From positions 1-14,929 of the forward strand of contig DOIX01000129.1 in the NCBI GenBank assembly GCA_003511885.1: a DNA stretch of 14,929 nt, in the 5' to 3' direction. The stretch comes from Cyanobacteria bacterium UBA11153. GTDB taxonomy: Bacteria > Cyanobacteriota > Cyanobacteriia > Cyanobacteriales > Coleofasciculaceae. A program made the position numbers and the translations under genes. The notes beneath the pieces are model-generated. The model did no database searches, was not told where the DNA came from, and saw nothing but the letters and a program-made list of their open reading frames with translations. How positions within the stretch are numbered: the first letter of the stretch is position 1; the number at the start of each line of letters is the position of its first letter. Below, one piece after another: positions 1 through 9,366 of the stretch.

Positions 1-240
1 TTTATTTTAATAAAATTTAGGAGATGAAAATCCCGCCCAGTCTGCTTTCTAGCTTTTTCAAAATTTGAACATGAAACAGCCCTGGGGATGGAGGGGGAGC
101 ATCCCGTGAGGGAAGAAATGCAGGTTGTATTCTTGCTCCCCCCTTTCACAAGGCAGGGCTGTTTCAAGAAAAAAATTTGATAGAGCTAAAAACCAGACTG
201 GGAGAGGGTTGTTCACCCTAAATCCTAATAAAATAAAATT
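1..240. repeat. Long imperfect palindrome (MITE-like), left edge cut by window
   Basis: Positions about 1-84 pair with about 153-240 on the opposite strand. Matching blocks, from the inside out, are GAAACAGCCCTG (73-84) with CAGGGCTGTTTC (about 153-164); the stretch around 36-66 (CCCAGTCTG ... CAAAATTT) with the stretch around 172-203 (AAATTTGAT ... CAGACTGGG); and the AT-rich ends. The centre carries another G/C-rich repeat (AGGGGGAGCATCCC, CTCCCCCCTTTCACAAGG). No convincing gene is seen. It lies about 200 bp beyond the stop of the exoprotein gene, so it may also fold in the 3' end of that transcript. Because the left arm starts at the window edge, the true length is unknown. Confidence 0.6.
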
Positions 241-439
241 AGGGATTAATTATTATGAAAAATCCTCTTTCTCCCTTTCTCCCCTGCCCCCTAATTTCTC
301 CACCGAGAATGAAACAGCCCTGTTTCACAAGGGGGCTGGGGGGGGTAAAAAATTTGGCAAAAACAAGTATATTTGCCAAAGTGGGATGCTCCCGATGGAG
401 GGGAGGAAGGTGCAGGATAAAGTCATTCCTCATTCTTCA
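241..439. other. Gene-free repeat-rich stretch downstream of the exoprotein gene
   Basis: The stretch holds a third copy of the GAAACAGCCCTG block (about 311-322), fused to a TTTCACAAGGGGGCTGGGG module (about 324-342). That module is the same type as the one inside the palindrome to the left. The rest is low-complexity AT/pyrimidine-rich DNA. Open frames here (for example 125-493) have repeat-derived composition and no recognisable domain. No clear rho-independent terminator for the minus-strand exoprotein gene was found. Confidence 0.45.
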
Positions 440-3400
440 TTACCAAGGACTACCAATTATAGTGAATCCTGCCCAATAGTAAGGATGAGATAATTGGCGA
501 TTTTTCTCTGTTGCTAATTCTTTTGGGAGGTTAACTTTGGTATTTGTCCCGATTAATTCACCTGAATTAATATGGACTTTGGAGTGTAGCATAGCAAGTT
601 GTGCTTGGCGGAGGGCTTCGGCTTTGAGGGAGATTTTTTCTGTGTGGAGTTGTTGGTAAAATTCTGTCATTAAGGCTAGCGTACCTAAATCGTCTACTTT
701 CCAGAGACTTGCCATGGCTGATTTGACTCCAGCTTGTACTGATAATCCGGCAAAACCCATCTCAGTATTGTTATTTCCTACTGCTGTTTCACAAGCACTG
801 AGTACTAATAGTTCTACGGTTGGGAGTCCATACCATTGTACTCGTCTTAGTTCATTTAATCCTATTTTTGTATCCCACAGTTGAATGTAGGGACTTTGGT
901 TTCCGTCGAGAGGGAAGGAAGCGTGAGTTGATAAGTGAACGATATCAAATTTGGTTTGGCTGCGCTGATTTTGGAGATTGTTTATGGTGAATTGTTCGTT
1001 GAGGAATGATTCTCCTTTACCTACTTTTTGGAGTATAGTAGATAATTCGATAGGGACTGCGGGTAAGGGTAGTAGTGTGGAGTTGGGAAATTTTGATGCT
1101 CCCATGGCTAATATTTTAGCTTCTTTTAGGTTTTGATAGCTGGTATCGGTGAGGCTGATACTGGGAACGGAACCTATACTGTATTTTTCGATTAAAAATT
1201 GCTTGCCATCATGTAAGGCTGCTAGGGGAATTATCCTTAATCCTGCATCCATGGAGAAAATTAGGGTGTTTATTTTTAAGGCGTTTAATTCCGTTTCTAG
1301 GGGAGCGATAAACCATTGATATAGTTGTTGAGAAATTGGTAAGTAGGAGTCACTATTATAATCGTTGATGGCGTGGTAAAATTTTTGTAGTTCCCGGCGT
1401 AAGGTTTGGCTATCGGCATCGAGTACTATTTTGGTAATGGGTGAACCTTCGGGAGGTACTAGTACTAGTTGCAAGCCGTCTGGTTGGGGGAGGGCGTAGA
1501 TAACTACTGTCCTTTGTCCGGTTTGTTTTTCGATAGTTTTGAGGTTATCTCGTAAGTTGGCAGCGGTGACTTTTTTATGGGTGATGTCTTCTCCTAAATA
1601 GTTCTCAAATTGATCTTCAAATTTTTTATCAATCAGGGCAACTATATCATCTGGTTGGTTGAGTGGTAGGTTAATATAGGGGGCATTGAGTGATAAATTT
1701 GGGGCGTTGGGAATTGGCCAAATAAAGGTATAGTCTCCTTGTGGGTTAATGTTAATTTCGGGTTTGACTCCTAAAATGTCGCCCACAAGATAGGCTAAGG
1801 ATTCGAGGGGGTTTCGCTGGGAGATGGGATTGGGATTTACTATAGTAGTGCCAGTTGAGGTAACAATAGTTGGGGTTGCTGGGTTAGGATTGAGAGTGGT
1901 AATCCGATTGGGATCTATTGGTGGTGGCAGGGTGGGAGAAACTGATATAATTTGGATGCGTTCATTATCTTGTTTATGAGTATTTAGATATATTCGGGTT
2001 GGCTGAATACTGCGCACGGGATTATCGTTTCCTCTGGTAATTGCACCTTCTGTACCGTTGATATCAGAATTTCCGACAATAAAGGGAATTTTGCCATTGC
2101 CGCCATGTTGGATAATTATTGTGCCGCCGTTTACTCCTCCGGCGGTAGAGATACTGGCATTTATATTATTTTTATCGTTAAAGCTATCTGTAGCTTGGAA
2201 GAAATTACCTGTGGTAATATTAACGTTGCCGCCAATGCCGTTACCGAGGCTTTGGGCATTAATTTGACTGACGGTGATGATACCTGGTGCATTTAGATTT
2301 ACATTACCGCCGTTACTAAAGGTAGATGTATTGAGAATTCCGGTAGCAATATCTCTATGATTACTAGTCAGGCTAATCCCGCCGGGAGTGTTGATGTTGT
2401 TAGTGATAATATTATTGACAGTGGTAATATCGATTCCGGTTGGGTTGGTGGTGGTTGTGTTACCTTGGACTAGTAAGTTATTGAGCGGGATTGTGCCACC
2501 GACTATATTATTAAAATAAGCGGTGGGAGTATTGAGGATGAGATTATAGTTACCGTTAACTGTATCGTCAAAGGTAACGTTTCCCCCACCGGAAGTGGTG
2601 AAGGCGACATTACTACCCAAAGTAACAGGTGCATCAAAGATAATGTTGTTTTGATTGGTATCGATATCGCCCAGGGTAGTAATATTATTCTTGGCGATTA
2701 GGTTAATTTTGCCACCGTTATTGGTAAATGAATAGGCGTTAATTTGCCCTGCGGTAATTGTGCCTGCGGCATTGACTGTAATATCGCCGCCAATACCTAG
2801 TGCAGATGCGGTAATTAATGCGCCAGTGCTAGTGTTAACATTACCGTTGGTGCTGGTGATGTTAATATTACCGCTATCACCGCTAAAACCACTCAAAAAT
2901 GCAGTAATTGTTCCCGTATCGATATTACCGGGGGCAAAAAGAGTGATATCGCCACCATTTTTTCCACCTGCTGCGCTAATTGTGCCACCTACTGTATTAA
3001 TGATACCGCCACTAGTCAGAGAGATATTGCCAGCTTCAATCCCATTGGCATTAATCGCTTTACCTCTAGTAGTAATATTACCAGATGGGGCGTTGAGTGC
3101 GATCGCGCCTCCGTTACCATTAGCAGAAGATGAATCTAAAACATTGGGAGACGCACCAAATATAGAGAATAAACCAGCCGTTGATGAGGTATCGATAAAG
3201 CCATTATTCGCAGTAATAGTAATATTACCACCTCCCAATTGACCAAAAGAACTGATATCGCCTGTAATAATATTATTCTTAGCGGTAAGAGTGATATCAT
3301 TTCCTCTGTCATTGAGAGAGCCTGAAGCTAGATCGCCTATAATAATATTGCCATTGGCAGCATTTACAGTAACTTTACCGCTATTACCATTAAAATTAAC

Positions 3401-5827
3401 AGAACCCAGGCTGGCTAGTTGAATATCGCCATCATTCGCCGTGATATTCAGATTTCCGCTATTCCCATTGATAGCAGCAGAGATGATATTACCTGCTATT
3501 GTAAGCTTACCAGAAGTCTGGATATCGATATTCCCAGAATTACCTATTCCTACACTAGAAGAGATACTGGCATTTGCATTTAAAATTGGACTAAATTTTG
3601 GACTATCTAGAGTAATGTCACCACCATTAGCAATCAGACTGATATTGCCAGCATTACCAGAAAAACCGGGATTATTCTGGATTAAACCGGATACTTTGAT
3701 ACTGCCAGCGTCAGCCTGTAAGAGAATATTACCAGTATTACCTGCAAAACTCTCCGCAGTTATCCCATTCTTCGGAGTATCTATATTAATATTGCCATTG
3801 TGGGAAATAATGGTAATATTACCAGAATTTGCGGGAAACTGAATATTACGATTTCCCGATGCAATTTGATCGCCACTTATATTAATATCTCCATCACTAA
3901 TTATATTAATATCGCCACTTTGCAGGGGAAGAAAACCATTAAAACTACTGTAATTTGATTGGAGTGAAGTAATACTAATTGTCCCACCACTATGAGATGT
4001 TAGGGTAATATCACCACCATTACCAACGTTATTATTAGTATCAATTGTTCCCACAGTAATATTTACGCCGAAAATCTGAACTGCACCTCCTGGTGTCTCA
4101 ATTACATTCCCTGAATCCATCGAGAAATTGCCAACACCATTAAGATCCGAATCTGCGATAAATGTAATAGTTTGACCATAAGGAGTATTAAAAACTAACG
4201 AATTACTAGCTGGATTATTATTAACTAAATTGTTAATGATAATATCGTTAGTAGCTTCCAGTGTGATATTCCCCCCCAAATTATAAAATATGTTAGAGGA
4301 AATTGTAAAATCATTACTGCCACCATCTGCACTGAGGATTGTGCTATCATTTAATTCATTATCGTTAGGGGCAGTAGGAGCATCGACTATAATAATATTT
4401 CTCGGATCTAGTAGTAAATTACCCGCAATTCCATTGGTAGCAGTTACATCAACATTCCCGCGAAAAATCAGATTTTCCTTACCCGAAACTTCCACAAATC
4501 CACCATTACCTGAATTATTACCACCACGGGCGGTAATATTACCGTAAAATCCAGTAGTATCATCTGCCCAAACTATAACACGACCGCCATCACCATTAAG
4601 CAGGCTATCGGCATTAATTACAGAATCGCTACTGACAAATGTCCGTAAAGCATTAGGAATAAAACCTTTTCCTTGGTAATCGCCACCAATCCGGATTATT
4701 CCACCACCATTAATACCGGATGCGTTGATATTAGCGTTAAATAGTCCCACTTTTTGTCCGATAATATTGATATTACCGCCAAACCCCCCTAACCCCCCTT
4801 GACTGAAGGGGGGAATCAGAGGAGATGAAACATTGATATTACCGGAAATAATGGTAATTCCGGATTCAGTAGGAATAGGTGTGGGAGAATTTGCTAGGTG
4901 GATGTTACCTTCTGGAGAAACACTCAAGCCAGTTTCGATATTCTCTCCTATTCCTGTCAAAAGAGTTGGCAAATCTAAAGGAGTGACAGGAATAGGATTA
5001 CCGGAATTATCTCTAGGCGGTTGTATTTCTAAACTTAGCAAGTTTCCCGGTTGACTAATCCGCACTAAATTAGAACCCGGTACAGCCGCAACGGTAATTG
5101 TGCCATCTGGCGCGTTTAATTCTCCAGTATTAATAATAGTACCACCCAGTAAGGTTAAATTCTGCCCTGCTGTTACGGATAAGTTACCTGCGTTGATGAT
5201 AATTCCTGGTTGGGCTAAGTCAAAGGCAAAACTATTGGGATTGCCGATGAGATTTTGGTAGTTATTTGCACCAAAAGCATTAAACCACCCCCTTGTAAAA
5301 GGAGGGGTGGAATTTATATCGCTTCCTAATAAAGGAGAAGTGTTAAAACCAATACCCGTAGCAGTAGTAGCAGTAAAAGCGGCAGGCACATTTAAACTGG
5401 CATTGCCACCAAAGACAATTCCAGATGGATTCATTAAATATAAGTTGGAATTACCGCCAGTTACTTGAATTAATCCGTTAATTAGTGAAGGTGAACCCCC
5501 GGTGACTCGGCTTAAGATATTCTGAATTTGTGGAGAAGATAGAAAGTTGGCAATTTGGTTGGAATCTAAGCCGAATTGTTGGAAACTGTGGAAGAGATTT
5601 GCTCCATCGCTGGATAATGTCCCGCCAGTGATGTTGAAGTTATTGCCATTTTGGTTAACAATGGTTCCTGTACCATCATTGGCTGGGGTAATGGGTTGGG
5701 CTTGAGCAAGTTGAGATAGAGCGAGGGGTGATATGGTGCAAATGCTAAATAATATAGTTTGTAGTGAGCGCTTTAGCGCTAAAGCGCCTACTACGAACTT
5801 AGTTAGATAAAATTGATTAATTTCCAT
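440..5827 (-). CDS. Two-partner-secretion (haemagglutinin-type) exoprotein with C-terminal CHAT protease domain
   Basis: A 1795-residue predicted surface or secreted protein. A long signal peptide (about 1-43, ending AQA before QPITP) precedes a TPS/haemagglutination-activity domain (about 45-165) with NPSGIVFG at 133-140, the usual TPS signature region. Next comes roughly 900 residues of Gly/Asn/Ile-rich strands (GNINI, GDITL types) that should fold as a right-handed beta-helix. A Pro/Thr/Asn-rich linker (about 1296-1345) leads to a CHAT domain (about 1390-1795). CHAT is a caspase-like peptidase fold; the dyad is visible as His1635 in HLSTHA and Cys1679 in LSACET, so it is probably active. 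The ATG at 5827 overlaps the preceding gene by 11 bp, with AAGGGA upstream, suggesting translational coupling. Three interspersed DNA repeats lie inside the frame. The substrate is unknown and no TpsB transporter is in the window. Domain calls are firm; role is inference. Confidence 0.9.
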   Translation of the reverse strand: MEINQFYLTKFVVGALALKRSLQTILFSICTISPLALSQLAQAQPITPANDGTGTIVNQNGNNFNITGGTLSSDGANLFHSFQQFGLDSNQIANFLSSPQIQNILSRVTGGSPSLINGLIQVTGGNSNLYLMNPSGIVFGGNASLNVPAAFTATTATGIGFNTSPLLGSDINSTPPFTRGWFNAFGANNYQNLIGNPNSFAFDLAQPGIIINAGNLSVTAGQNLTLLGGTIINTGELNAPDGTITVAAVPGSNLVRISQPGNLLSLEIQPPRDNSGNPIPVTPLDLPTLLTGIGENIETGLSVSPEGNIHLANSPTPIPTESGITIISGNINVSSPLIPPFSQGGLGGFGGNINIIGQKVGLFNANINASGINGGGIIRIGGDYQGKGFIPNALRTFVSSDSVINADSLLNGDGGRVIVWADDTTGFYGNITARGGNNSGNGGFVEVSGKENLIFRGNVDVTATNGIAGNLLLDPRNIIIVDAPTAPNDNELNDSTILSADGGSNDFTISSNIFYNLGGNITLEATNDIIINNLVNNNPASNSLVFNTPYGQTITFIADSDLNGVGNFSMDSGNVIETPGGAVQIFGVNITVGTIDTNNNVGNGGDITLTSHSGGTISITSLQSNYSSFNGFLPLQSGDINIISDGDINISGDQIASGNRNIQFPANSGNITIISHNGNINIDTPKNGITAESFAGNTGNILLQADAGSIKVSGLIQNNPGFSGNAGNISLIANGGDITLDSPKFSPILNANASISSSVGIGNSGNIDIQTSGKLTIAGNIISAAINGNSGNLNITANDGDIQLASLGSVNFNGNSGKVTVNAANGNIIIGDLASGSLNDRGNDITLTAKNNIITGDISSFGQLGGGNITITANNGFIDTSSTAGLFSIFGASPNVLDSSSANGNGGAIALNAPSGNITTRGKAINANGIEAGNISLTSGGIINTVGGTISAAGGKNGGDITLFAPGNIDTGTITAFLSGFSGDSGNINITSTNGNVNTSTGALITASALGIGGDITVNAAGTITAGQINAYSFTNNGGKINLIAKNNITTLGDIDTNQNNIIFDAPVTLGSNVAFTTSGGGNVTFDDTVNGNYNLILNTPTAYFNNIVGGTIPLNNLLVQGNTTTTNPTGIDITTVNNIITNNINTPGGISLTSNHRDIATGILNTSTFSNGGNVNLNAPGIITVSQINAQSLGNGIGGNVNITTGNFFQATDSFNDKNNINASISTAGGVNGGTIIIQHGGNGKIPFIVGNSDINGTEGAITRGNDNPVRSIQPTRIYLNTHKQDNERIQIISVSPTLPPPIDPNRITTLNPNPATPTIVTSTGTTIVNPNPISQRNPLESLAYLVGDILGVKPEININPQGDYTFIWPIPNAPNLSLNAPYINLPLNQPDDIVALIDKKFEDQFENYLGEDITHKKVTAANLRDNLKTIEKQTGQRTVVIYALPQPDGLQLVLVPPEGSPITKIVLDADSQTLRRELQKFYHAINDYNSDSYLPISQQLYQWFIAPLETELNALKINTLIFSMDAGLRIIPLAALHDGKQFLIEKYSIGSVPSISLTDTSYQNLKEAKILAMGASKFPNSTLLPLPAVPIELSTILQKVGKGESFLNEQFTINNLQNQRSQTKFDIVHLSTHASFPLDGNQSPYIQLWDTKIGLNELRRVQWYGLPTVELLVLSACETAVGNNNTEMGFAGLSVQAGVKSAMASLWKVDDLGTLALMTEFYQQLHTEKISLKAEALRQAQLAMLHSKVHINSGELIGTNTKVNLPKELATEKNRQLSHPYYWAGFTIIGSPW
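4784..4816. repeat. Interspersed C/G-run palindrome inside the exoprotein gene
   Basis: CCCCCCTAACCCCCCTT followed by GACTG and AAGGGGGG forms a small inverted repeat. It matches intergenic copies at 9469-9498 and, in reverse orientation, 9648-9677. Within the gene it is in frame and encodes about residues 336-350 ([16 protein letters not shown]), a peptide unlike the surrounding beta-helix strands. Confidence 0.75.
5285..5312. repeat. Second, diverged C/G-run repeat inside the exoprotein gene
   Basis: CCACCCCCTTGTAAAAGG followed by AGGGGTGG is a short inverted repeat related to the copy at 4784-4816. It encodes about residues 172-181 ([10 protein letters not shown]), just after the conserved TPS domain. 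The frame is kept, and the PPF core resembles the peptide made by the other copy. Confidence 0.6.
5761..5794. repeat. Palindromic repeat in the signal-peptide coding region
   Basis: GTAGTGAGCGCTTTAGC is followed directly by GCTAAAGCGCCTACTAC. The two 17-nt arms match at 15 positions. It looks like a mobile interspersed palindrome and encodes VVGALALKR plus flanking residues (about 12-22) in the N-terminal region of the exoprotein signal peptide. Confidence 0.7.
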
Positions 5828-6932
5828 TACTATTTAATTCCCTTAAATGTCTTTCTACTTCATCAATTAGTTCTGGATAATTTAATCTTTGATATCCCTT
5901 CAGCGCCAAACTAAACCATCTCATAGCTTCAGCTTTATTTCCTAATGCAGCTTCCACTTTTCCCAAACTATATTGAATCTGAGTTTGTTCCTCAATATCA
6001 TCAGGCTCTGCTACCGCAATTGCCTTTGCGTAATATTCCTTTGCTTGGGGGATAAGTGCCATATAATGAAAATAGCGATCGCCAATTTGTCGGTAGATGG
6101 GTGCAGTCTGGATGCCGCTGGCTGCTAAAATTGCGATCGCATCCCCATTTAAGCCATTTTCACTATACAAATTTGCCATAGCAATTGTCTTGGCTGCTTC
6201 GCTCCAAGGTTGCTGGGCAATTGTTGAGGCTTGAGTGCGAATCTCTTGGGCTTTGTCTGCCTCAATTACTCGAAAATTAATCCCGCCAACTCTCACAGAC
6301 TCATCTAAAGAAGACACGCCTGTATCGGCTTCCACTGTTAACAAATAGGAAACACCTGATTGGAGTTTTGGTGTGCCGGGATAAATAATTTCCGTATCGC
6401 TAACTTGAGTAGTCCATTTCACCCCCTCACCTTCTACATTTACTGTATAAACTTTCGCACCTGCTACGGGATGCCAGCGGAGGAGGGGTTTATCATTAAT
6501 AATTGCTGTACGACGGGGACTAATAATATAAGGAATGTCATCTTTCCAAGCAATTTCTTCACCGCGATGAGGACATTTATAAGTGCCTGGGCTGCATTCA
6601 GTTTGTTCAGTTTCCGAGGGGCAGGTATTGGCTTGATTTTTGCCAGGAGATATGGATTGTGTGGATAAGTTGGCACATTGAATGATAACTCGGGCAGCGT
6701 TAGCAGTTAATAACTTATCTCCTGGATAAATTACTGTACCTGTTTTGGGGTAAATAATTCTGCCATCTCGCTGAATCTGTACCTCGCCAGTTGTCTGGAT
6801 AATTTGTCCGTTGGCGATAGGGTGGGGGATATTTTCTCCTTTGATGCCAATTCCTGTTGCTGGAGAATAGCTGTTAATAATGACTAAAAAAAAACTGATG
6901 GCAAATCCTGTTATTCGTCTAACACCCGCCAT
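5817..6932 (-). CDS. Secreted FecR-like protein with C-terminal TPR-type helices
   Basis: A 371-residue predicted periplasmic or exported protein. The ATG at 6932 is chosen because it opens a clear signal peptide ([17 protein letters not shown]) and has AAGG about 7 nt upstream. An upstream extension to 7139 would run through an interspersed palindrome and overlap the previous gene. Residues about 41-90 look like a FecR-type domain ([17 protein letters not shown], then [18 protein letters not shown]). Residues about 138-220 look like a beta-sandwich module ([15 protein letters not shown]), and about 235-365 are TPR-like helical repeats ([13 protein letters not shown]). Four cysteines (86, 104, 113, 120) cluster between the first two parts and could form disulphides. 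It is overlapped by the exoprotein start codon, so the pair is probably co-expressed. Function is not known; it could be a periplasmic partner of the exoprotein. Confidence 0.8.
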   Translation of the reverse strand: MAGVRRITGFAISFFLVIINSYSPATGIGIKGENIPHPIANGQIIQTTGEVQIQRDGRIIYPKTGTVIYPGDKLLTANAARVIIQCANLSTQSISPGKNQANTCPSETEQTECSPGTYKCPHRGEEIAWKDDIPYIISPRRTAIINDKPLLRWHPVAGAKVYTVNVEGEGVKWTTQVSDTEIIYPGTPKLQSGVSYLLTVEADTGVSSLDESVRVGGINFRVIEADKAQEIRTQASTIAQQPWSEAAKTIAMANLYSENGLNGDAIAILAASGIQTAPIYRQIGDRYFHYMALIPQAKEYYAKAIAVAEPDDIEEQTQIQYSLGKVEAALGNKAEAMRWFSLALKGYQRLNYPELIDEVERHLRELNSNGN

Positions 6933-6958
6933 TTGAACCTTTGTGTGAAATTGAGCGC

Positions 6959-7034
6959 GTAGCAGGGCGAAGCATTCGGGTACAAAAATCCGGGATTTTG
7001 CATAAAATTGATCGCCCGAATGCTTCGCCCCTAC
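6959..7034. repeat. Interspersed palindrome between the CHAT-TPR and FecR-like genes
   Basis: The left arm GGGCGAAGCATTCGGG (6965-6980) is perfectly inverted at 7015-7030 (CCCGAATGCTTCGCCC), with GTAG/CTAC at the outer ends. The loop of about 34 nt contains a smaller hairpin (AAAATC-CGGG-ATTTTG). GGGCGAAGCATTCGGG palindromes are of a type I recognise as frequent in cyanobacterial intergenic DNA. It lacks a T-run on either side, so it is unlikely to be a simple terminator. It could alter mRNA processing within the operon. Confidence 0.75.
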
Positions 7035-7087
7035 AATATCCCGGTACTTATTAGTAATGTATTGTGGTATTAAGCCTATCCTACTTT

Positions 7088-8899
7088 TCACGGTATATTT
7101 CCTTTTGCTTGTAAATATTGCCGAGCCAAACCCAAACACTCATCTTCTTCTGGCACATTATATTCAGAATAGTGCAGCGTATTTTTCCAGACAGTTAGTG
7201 CTTCTTCTTTGTTCCCTTTATTTTCCAAAACTTGGGCTAAAAGGCAATAGGAATAAGGGCTATCAGAAGATAGCGCGATCGCACTCCGTAAATCCGCTTC
7301 TGCTTCATCAAATCGCTCCTGTTTAAATCGCGCCCAACCCCGATTTTTTAAACAAGCAGCTTTCACACCATTGTATTGAGTATGGTTTAAACATTCTGAA
7401 GTATATTTCAGTACTGCTTCTATATTATTTTGTTTCATTTCCAAGCGAGAAAGTTCCGCATAAGCGTCAGGAAGTCCGCGAATTGCGGCCTGTTTGAATC
7501 CTTGAATGGCGCATTTTGTATCGTTAAGATTCTCATCACATAGCCACCCTAAATTGTAATAAGGTTGACCATAATTCCAGTCGAGGAAGGCAGCTAAATG
7601 ATAGTATTGTTGAGCAATCAATAATTGACCATTCTCATGACTTTTTATGCCCAACTCATTCACAAAAGGCGCAAGTTTACATCCGAATGACAGGTAACTG
7701 CTAATAAACCCAACTAAGAAAAGTGCCACTAACTTAAGGGGTAAGTATCTTCGTTGCTGAGGTTTCGGGGGTTTGGGTTCTTTAAGTTCCTGGGGTTCTC
7801 TCAAGTCTTCCCAACTTGGTGGAATAACTGCTGGATGCTGACAGATAACAGGTAACCAACTGGCACTTGGAAATTCATTCTCAATTCCTTTTAATTGTTC
7901 CCTAGCTTGCCTAACTGCAATATGAAAAGGTTCCCCAAAAGCAAACGCCCGTAAAAAATACTTCAAAAAATCTTGTGCCACCCTATCCATCACAGGTTCC
8001 CGCATCACAATCATGGGCGGTAGCGGAATCTGTGCAGCCGCTAAATCTCGCGCTAATCCTAACCCATCACAGGAATTAAAAATAGCTAACCTCAATCCTT
8101 TGCCAATAGCACGATTAAGCGCTAATTCTAATTCACTAATAGTCAAGCTATTATGGTGAGAATGCCGATTAATATAGATCTTGCCATTAGTAGCATCTGC
8201 TGCACTAGAACTATGTCCAGCAAAAAATAAAATATCCCAACTTTCTTTCCAAAGTTGGTCATTAAGTTCCTGTCTGTCTGGTTCCACCAACCAGGTTATT
8301 TCTGCACCTGGTAACTCATTCAGAAACTTCTGGTCTTTTTTAACATTAATACCATCACTATTACCTAAAATAGCCAGTATTTTTACATGAGATTTGGCTG
8401 TTTTCGGCTCTAATAAAACAGGAGCCGGATACTCCGGTGTACTCAAAGCTATCTCAGCATGAGGATAATCACCAAAAAACTGCCAAAGATGCCAGGGTAA
8501 TTTCCAGATATCGGGGTTATCGCTTTCCACAATAACTTGCACTTTTTCAGAGGGCTTTAATTGAGTTCTCAGTTGCGAGTCAATCTTGCGAAAACCCTCA
8601 GTATTTAACCAAGTATTAATCCTGGTTTTTAATCCATCGCAAATGTCACTAAATTCTCCCTCAGAAATATTAGTGACACCACTTTCTTCTATTTCGATGC
8701 CGGAACGAATGCCATATTGAGAAAGCGCCTCATAAAGCAAACGCCAATTTCTGAGAAGTTGGGGAATTTCTGGTGCTGAAGGTAAATTCCCTGTAAACTG
8801 CATGTACAGATTTCCAGCTTCTCCTAACCGGGCTGTAACATGAGGAAATCCATCTTGGAAATTCCCTGAACTAAGACTTAATACCACTAATTTCGTCAT
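7088..8899 (-). CDS. CHAT protease with transmembrane segment and C-terminal TPR domain
   Basis: A 603-residue membrane protein. An N-terminal region (1-160) of unclear fold leads into a CHAT domain (about 170-360) with His229 in FFAGHSSS and Cys277 in IFNSCDG, the expected caspase-like dyad. A charged Lys/Pro-rich linker (about 370-385) precedes one hydrophobic helix (387-407), and TPR-like repeats follow to the end (about 422-600). The basic residues before the helix predict CHAT in the cytoplasm and TPRs in the periplasm. The ATG at 8899 (MTKLVVLSLSSG) is preferred over a TTG at 8953, because the extra 18 residues look non-native; no strong ribosome-binding site is seen for either. It lies between DUF1822 and the FecR-like gene on the same strand. 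CHAT proteins are known as signal-responsive proteases; the substrate here is unknown. Confidence 0.87.
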   Translation of the reverse strand: MTKLVVLSLSSGNFQDGFPHVTARLGEAGNLYMQFTGNLPSAPEIPQLLRNWRLLYEALSQYGIRSGIEIEESGVTNISEGEFSDICDGLKTRINTWLNTEGFRKIDSQLRTQLKPSEKVQVIVESDNPDIWKLPWHLWQFFGDYPHAEIALSTPEYPAPVLLEPKTAKSHVKILAILGNSDGINVKKDQKFLNELPGAEITWLVEPDRQELNDQLWKESWDILFFAGHSSSAADATNGKIYINRHSHHNSLTISELELALNRAIGKGLRLAIFNSCDGLGLARDLAAAQIPLPPMIVMREPVMDRVAQDFLKYFLRAFAFGEPFHIAVRQAREQLKGIENEFPSASWLPVICQHPAVIPPSWEDLREPQELKEPKPPKPQQRRYLPLKLVALFLVGFISSYLSFGCKLAPFVNELGIKSHENGQLLIAQQYYHLAAFLDWNYGQPYYNLGWLCDENLNDTKCAIQGFKQAAIRGLPDAYAELSRLEMKQNNIEAVLKYTSECLNHTQYNGVKAACLKNRGWARFKQERFDEAEADLRSAIALSSDSPYSYCLLAQVLENKGNKEEALTVWKNTLHYSEYNVPEEDECLGLARQYLQAKGNIP

Positions 8900-8948
8900 G
8901 GCAGGATGTTTGATCTTGTCGCACAAAATTAAAAAAATAGTAGATCTA

Positions 8949-8986
8949 CTCAATCTGGGGATATTTTTAAAGAGTTATAGATTGAG
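8949..8986. promoter_or_regulatory. Inverted repeat upstream of the CHAT-TPR gene
   Basis: CTCAATCT (8949-8956) is inverted as AGATTGAG (8979-8986), about 50-90 nt upstream of the chosen start at 8899. It could be an operator or a 5' leader hairpin. Only 8 bp match, so chance is possible. Confidence 0.25.
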
Positions 8987-9105
8987 ATCCACTCTTCCTC
9001 TTGCCAATGATTCTAGCATATTATTTTGGTAATAAGTATTACGTTTCCTATCAATTCCAATCTATATAACTATCCACTAGTAGTGGAAGAAGTGGGGAGA
9101 GATAT

Positions 9106-9146
9106 TTAAGTTTTGTAACATAGATCCTCCCTACTGCGAAATTTTT
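9106..9146 (+). promoter_or_regulatory. Promoter-like motif upstream of the PEP-CTERM remnant
   Basis: TTTTGTAACA (9111-9120) and TGCGAAATTTTT (9135-9146) are separated by 15 nt between GTAAC and TGCGAA, counted from the core. The same pair occurs upstream of the intact PEP-CTERM gene (12249-12283) with 14 nt spacing. A weaker version occurs at 11544-11577. Shared sequence upstream of homologous units suggests a promoter or regulator site; the cognate factor is not known. Confidence 0.4.
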
Positions 9147-9200
9147 ATCAATTCTGGCGATATCATGATGGCGATATCAAAACACACCAATCGCCATTAT

Positions 9201-9240
9201 CCCGCCAGATAATCAATTTTTACCTCACTGGCGGGTTTTC
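9201..9240 (+). terminator. Terminator-like hairpin
   Basis: CCCGCCAG (9201-9208) pairs perfectly with CTGGCGGG (9228-9235) and is followed by TTTTCT. The loop is 19 nt and A/T-rich. The orientation fits plus-strand transcription, but no intact plus-strand gene precedes it, so it would end only a short RNA started near 9140. Confidence 0.45.
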
Positions 9241-9366
9241 TCCTGACTTGGCACATTAGGAGTTGGCGCAATGGTAAAACGCAAAATGAATCAGAAAAAT
9301 CAGGATGACAACCATAACTAATTGATGTCACACTTCACTAAATAATCCCGATAGTGTCTTGTGCGC
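9240..9366 (+). pseudogene. Decayed 3' end of a PEP-CTERM protein gene
   Basis: From about 9246 the frame reads LGTLGVGAMVKRKMNQKN, then QDDNHN and a stop at 9319-9321. The intact gene ends LGSLGIGAIAKRKLNKKN, then QDDNLN. Nucleotide identity by eye is about 78% over the last 24 codons and about 85% over the 47 nt from the stop onward (40 of 47). A TGA stands in frame just upstream (9244-9246), and no signal peptide or PEP motif is present. This is the tail of a duplicated PEP-CTERM gene whose body has been lost. The intact paralogue is at 12504-13277 on the same strand. Confidence 0.8.

Noticed and set aside
125..493. Plus-strand open frame at the left end
   Set aside because: It is made of repeat DNA and antisense to the exoprotein terminus, with no domain and poor start context.
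2760..3242. Plus-strand open frame rich in Pro, Leu and Val inside the exoprotein
   Set aside because: It is the antisense of Gly/Asn/Ile beta-helix codons; such composition arises automatically.
6933..7139. Longer N-terminus of the FecR-like protein
   Set aside because: It would translate an interspersed palindrome, overlap the CHAT-TPR stop, and hide the signal peptide that starts at 6932.
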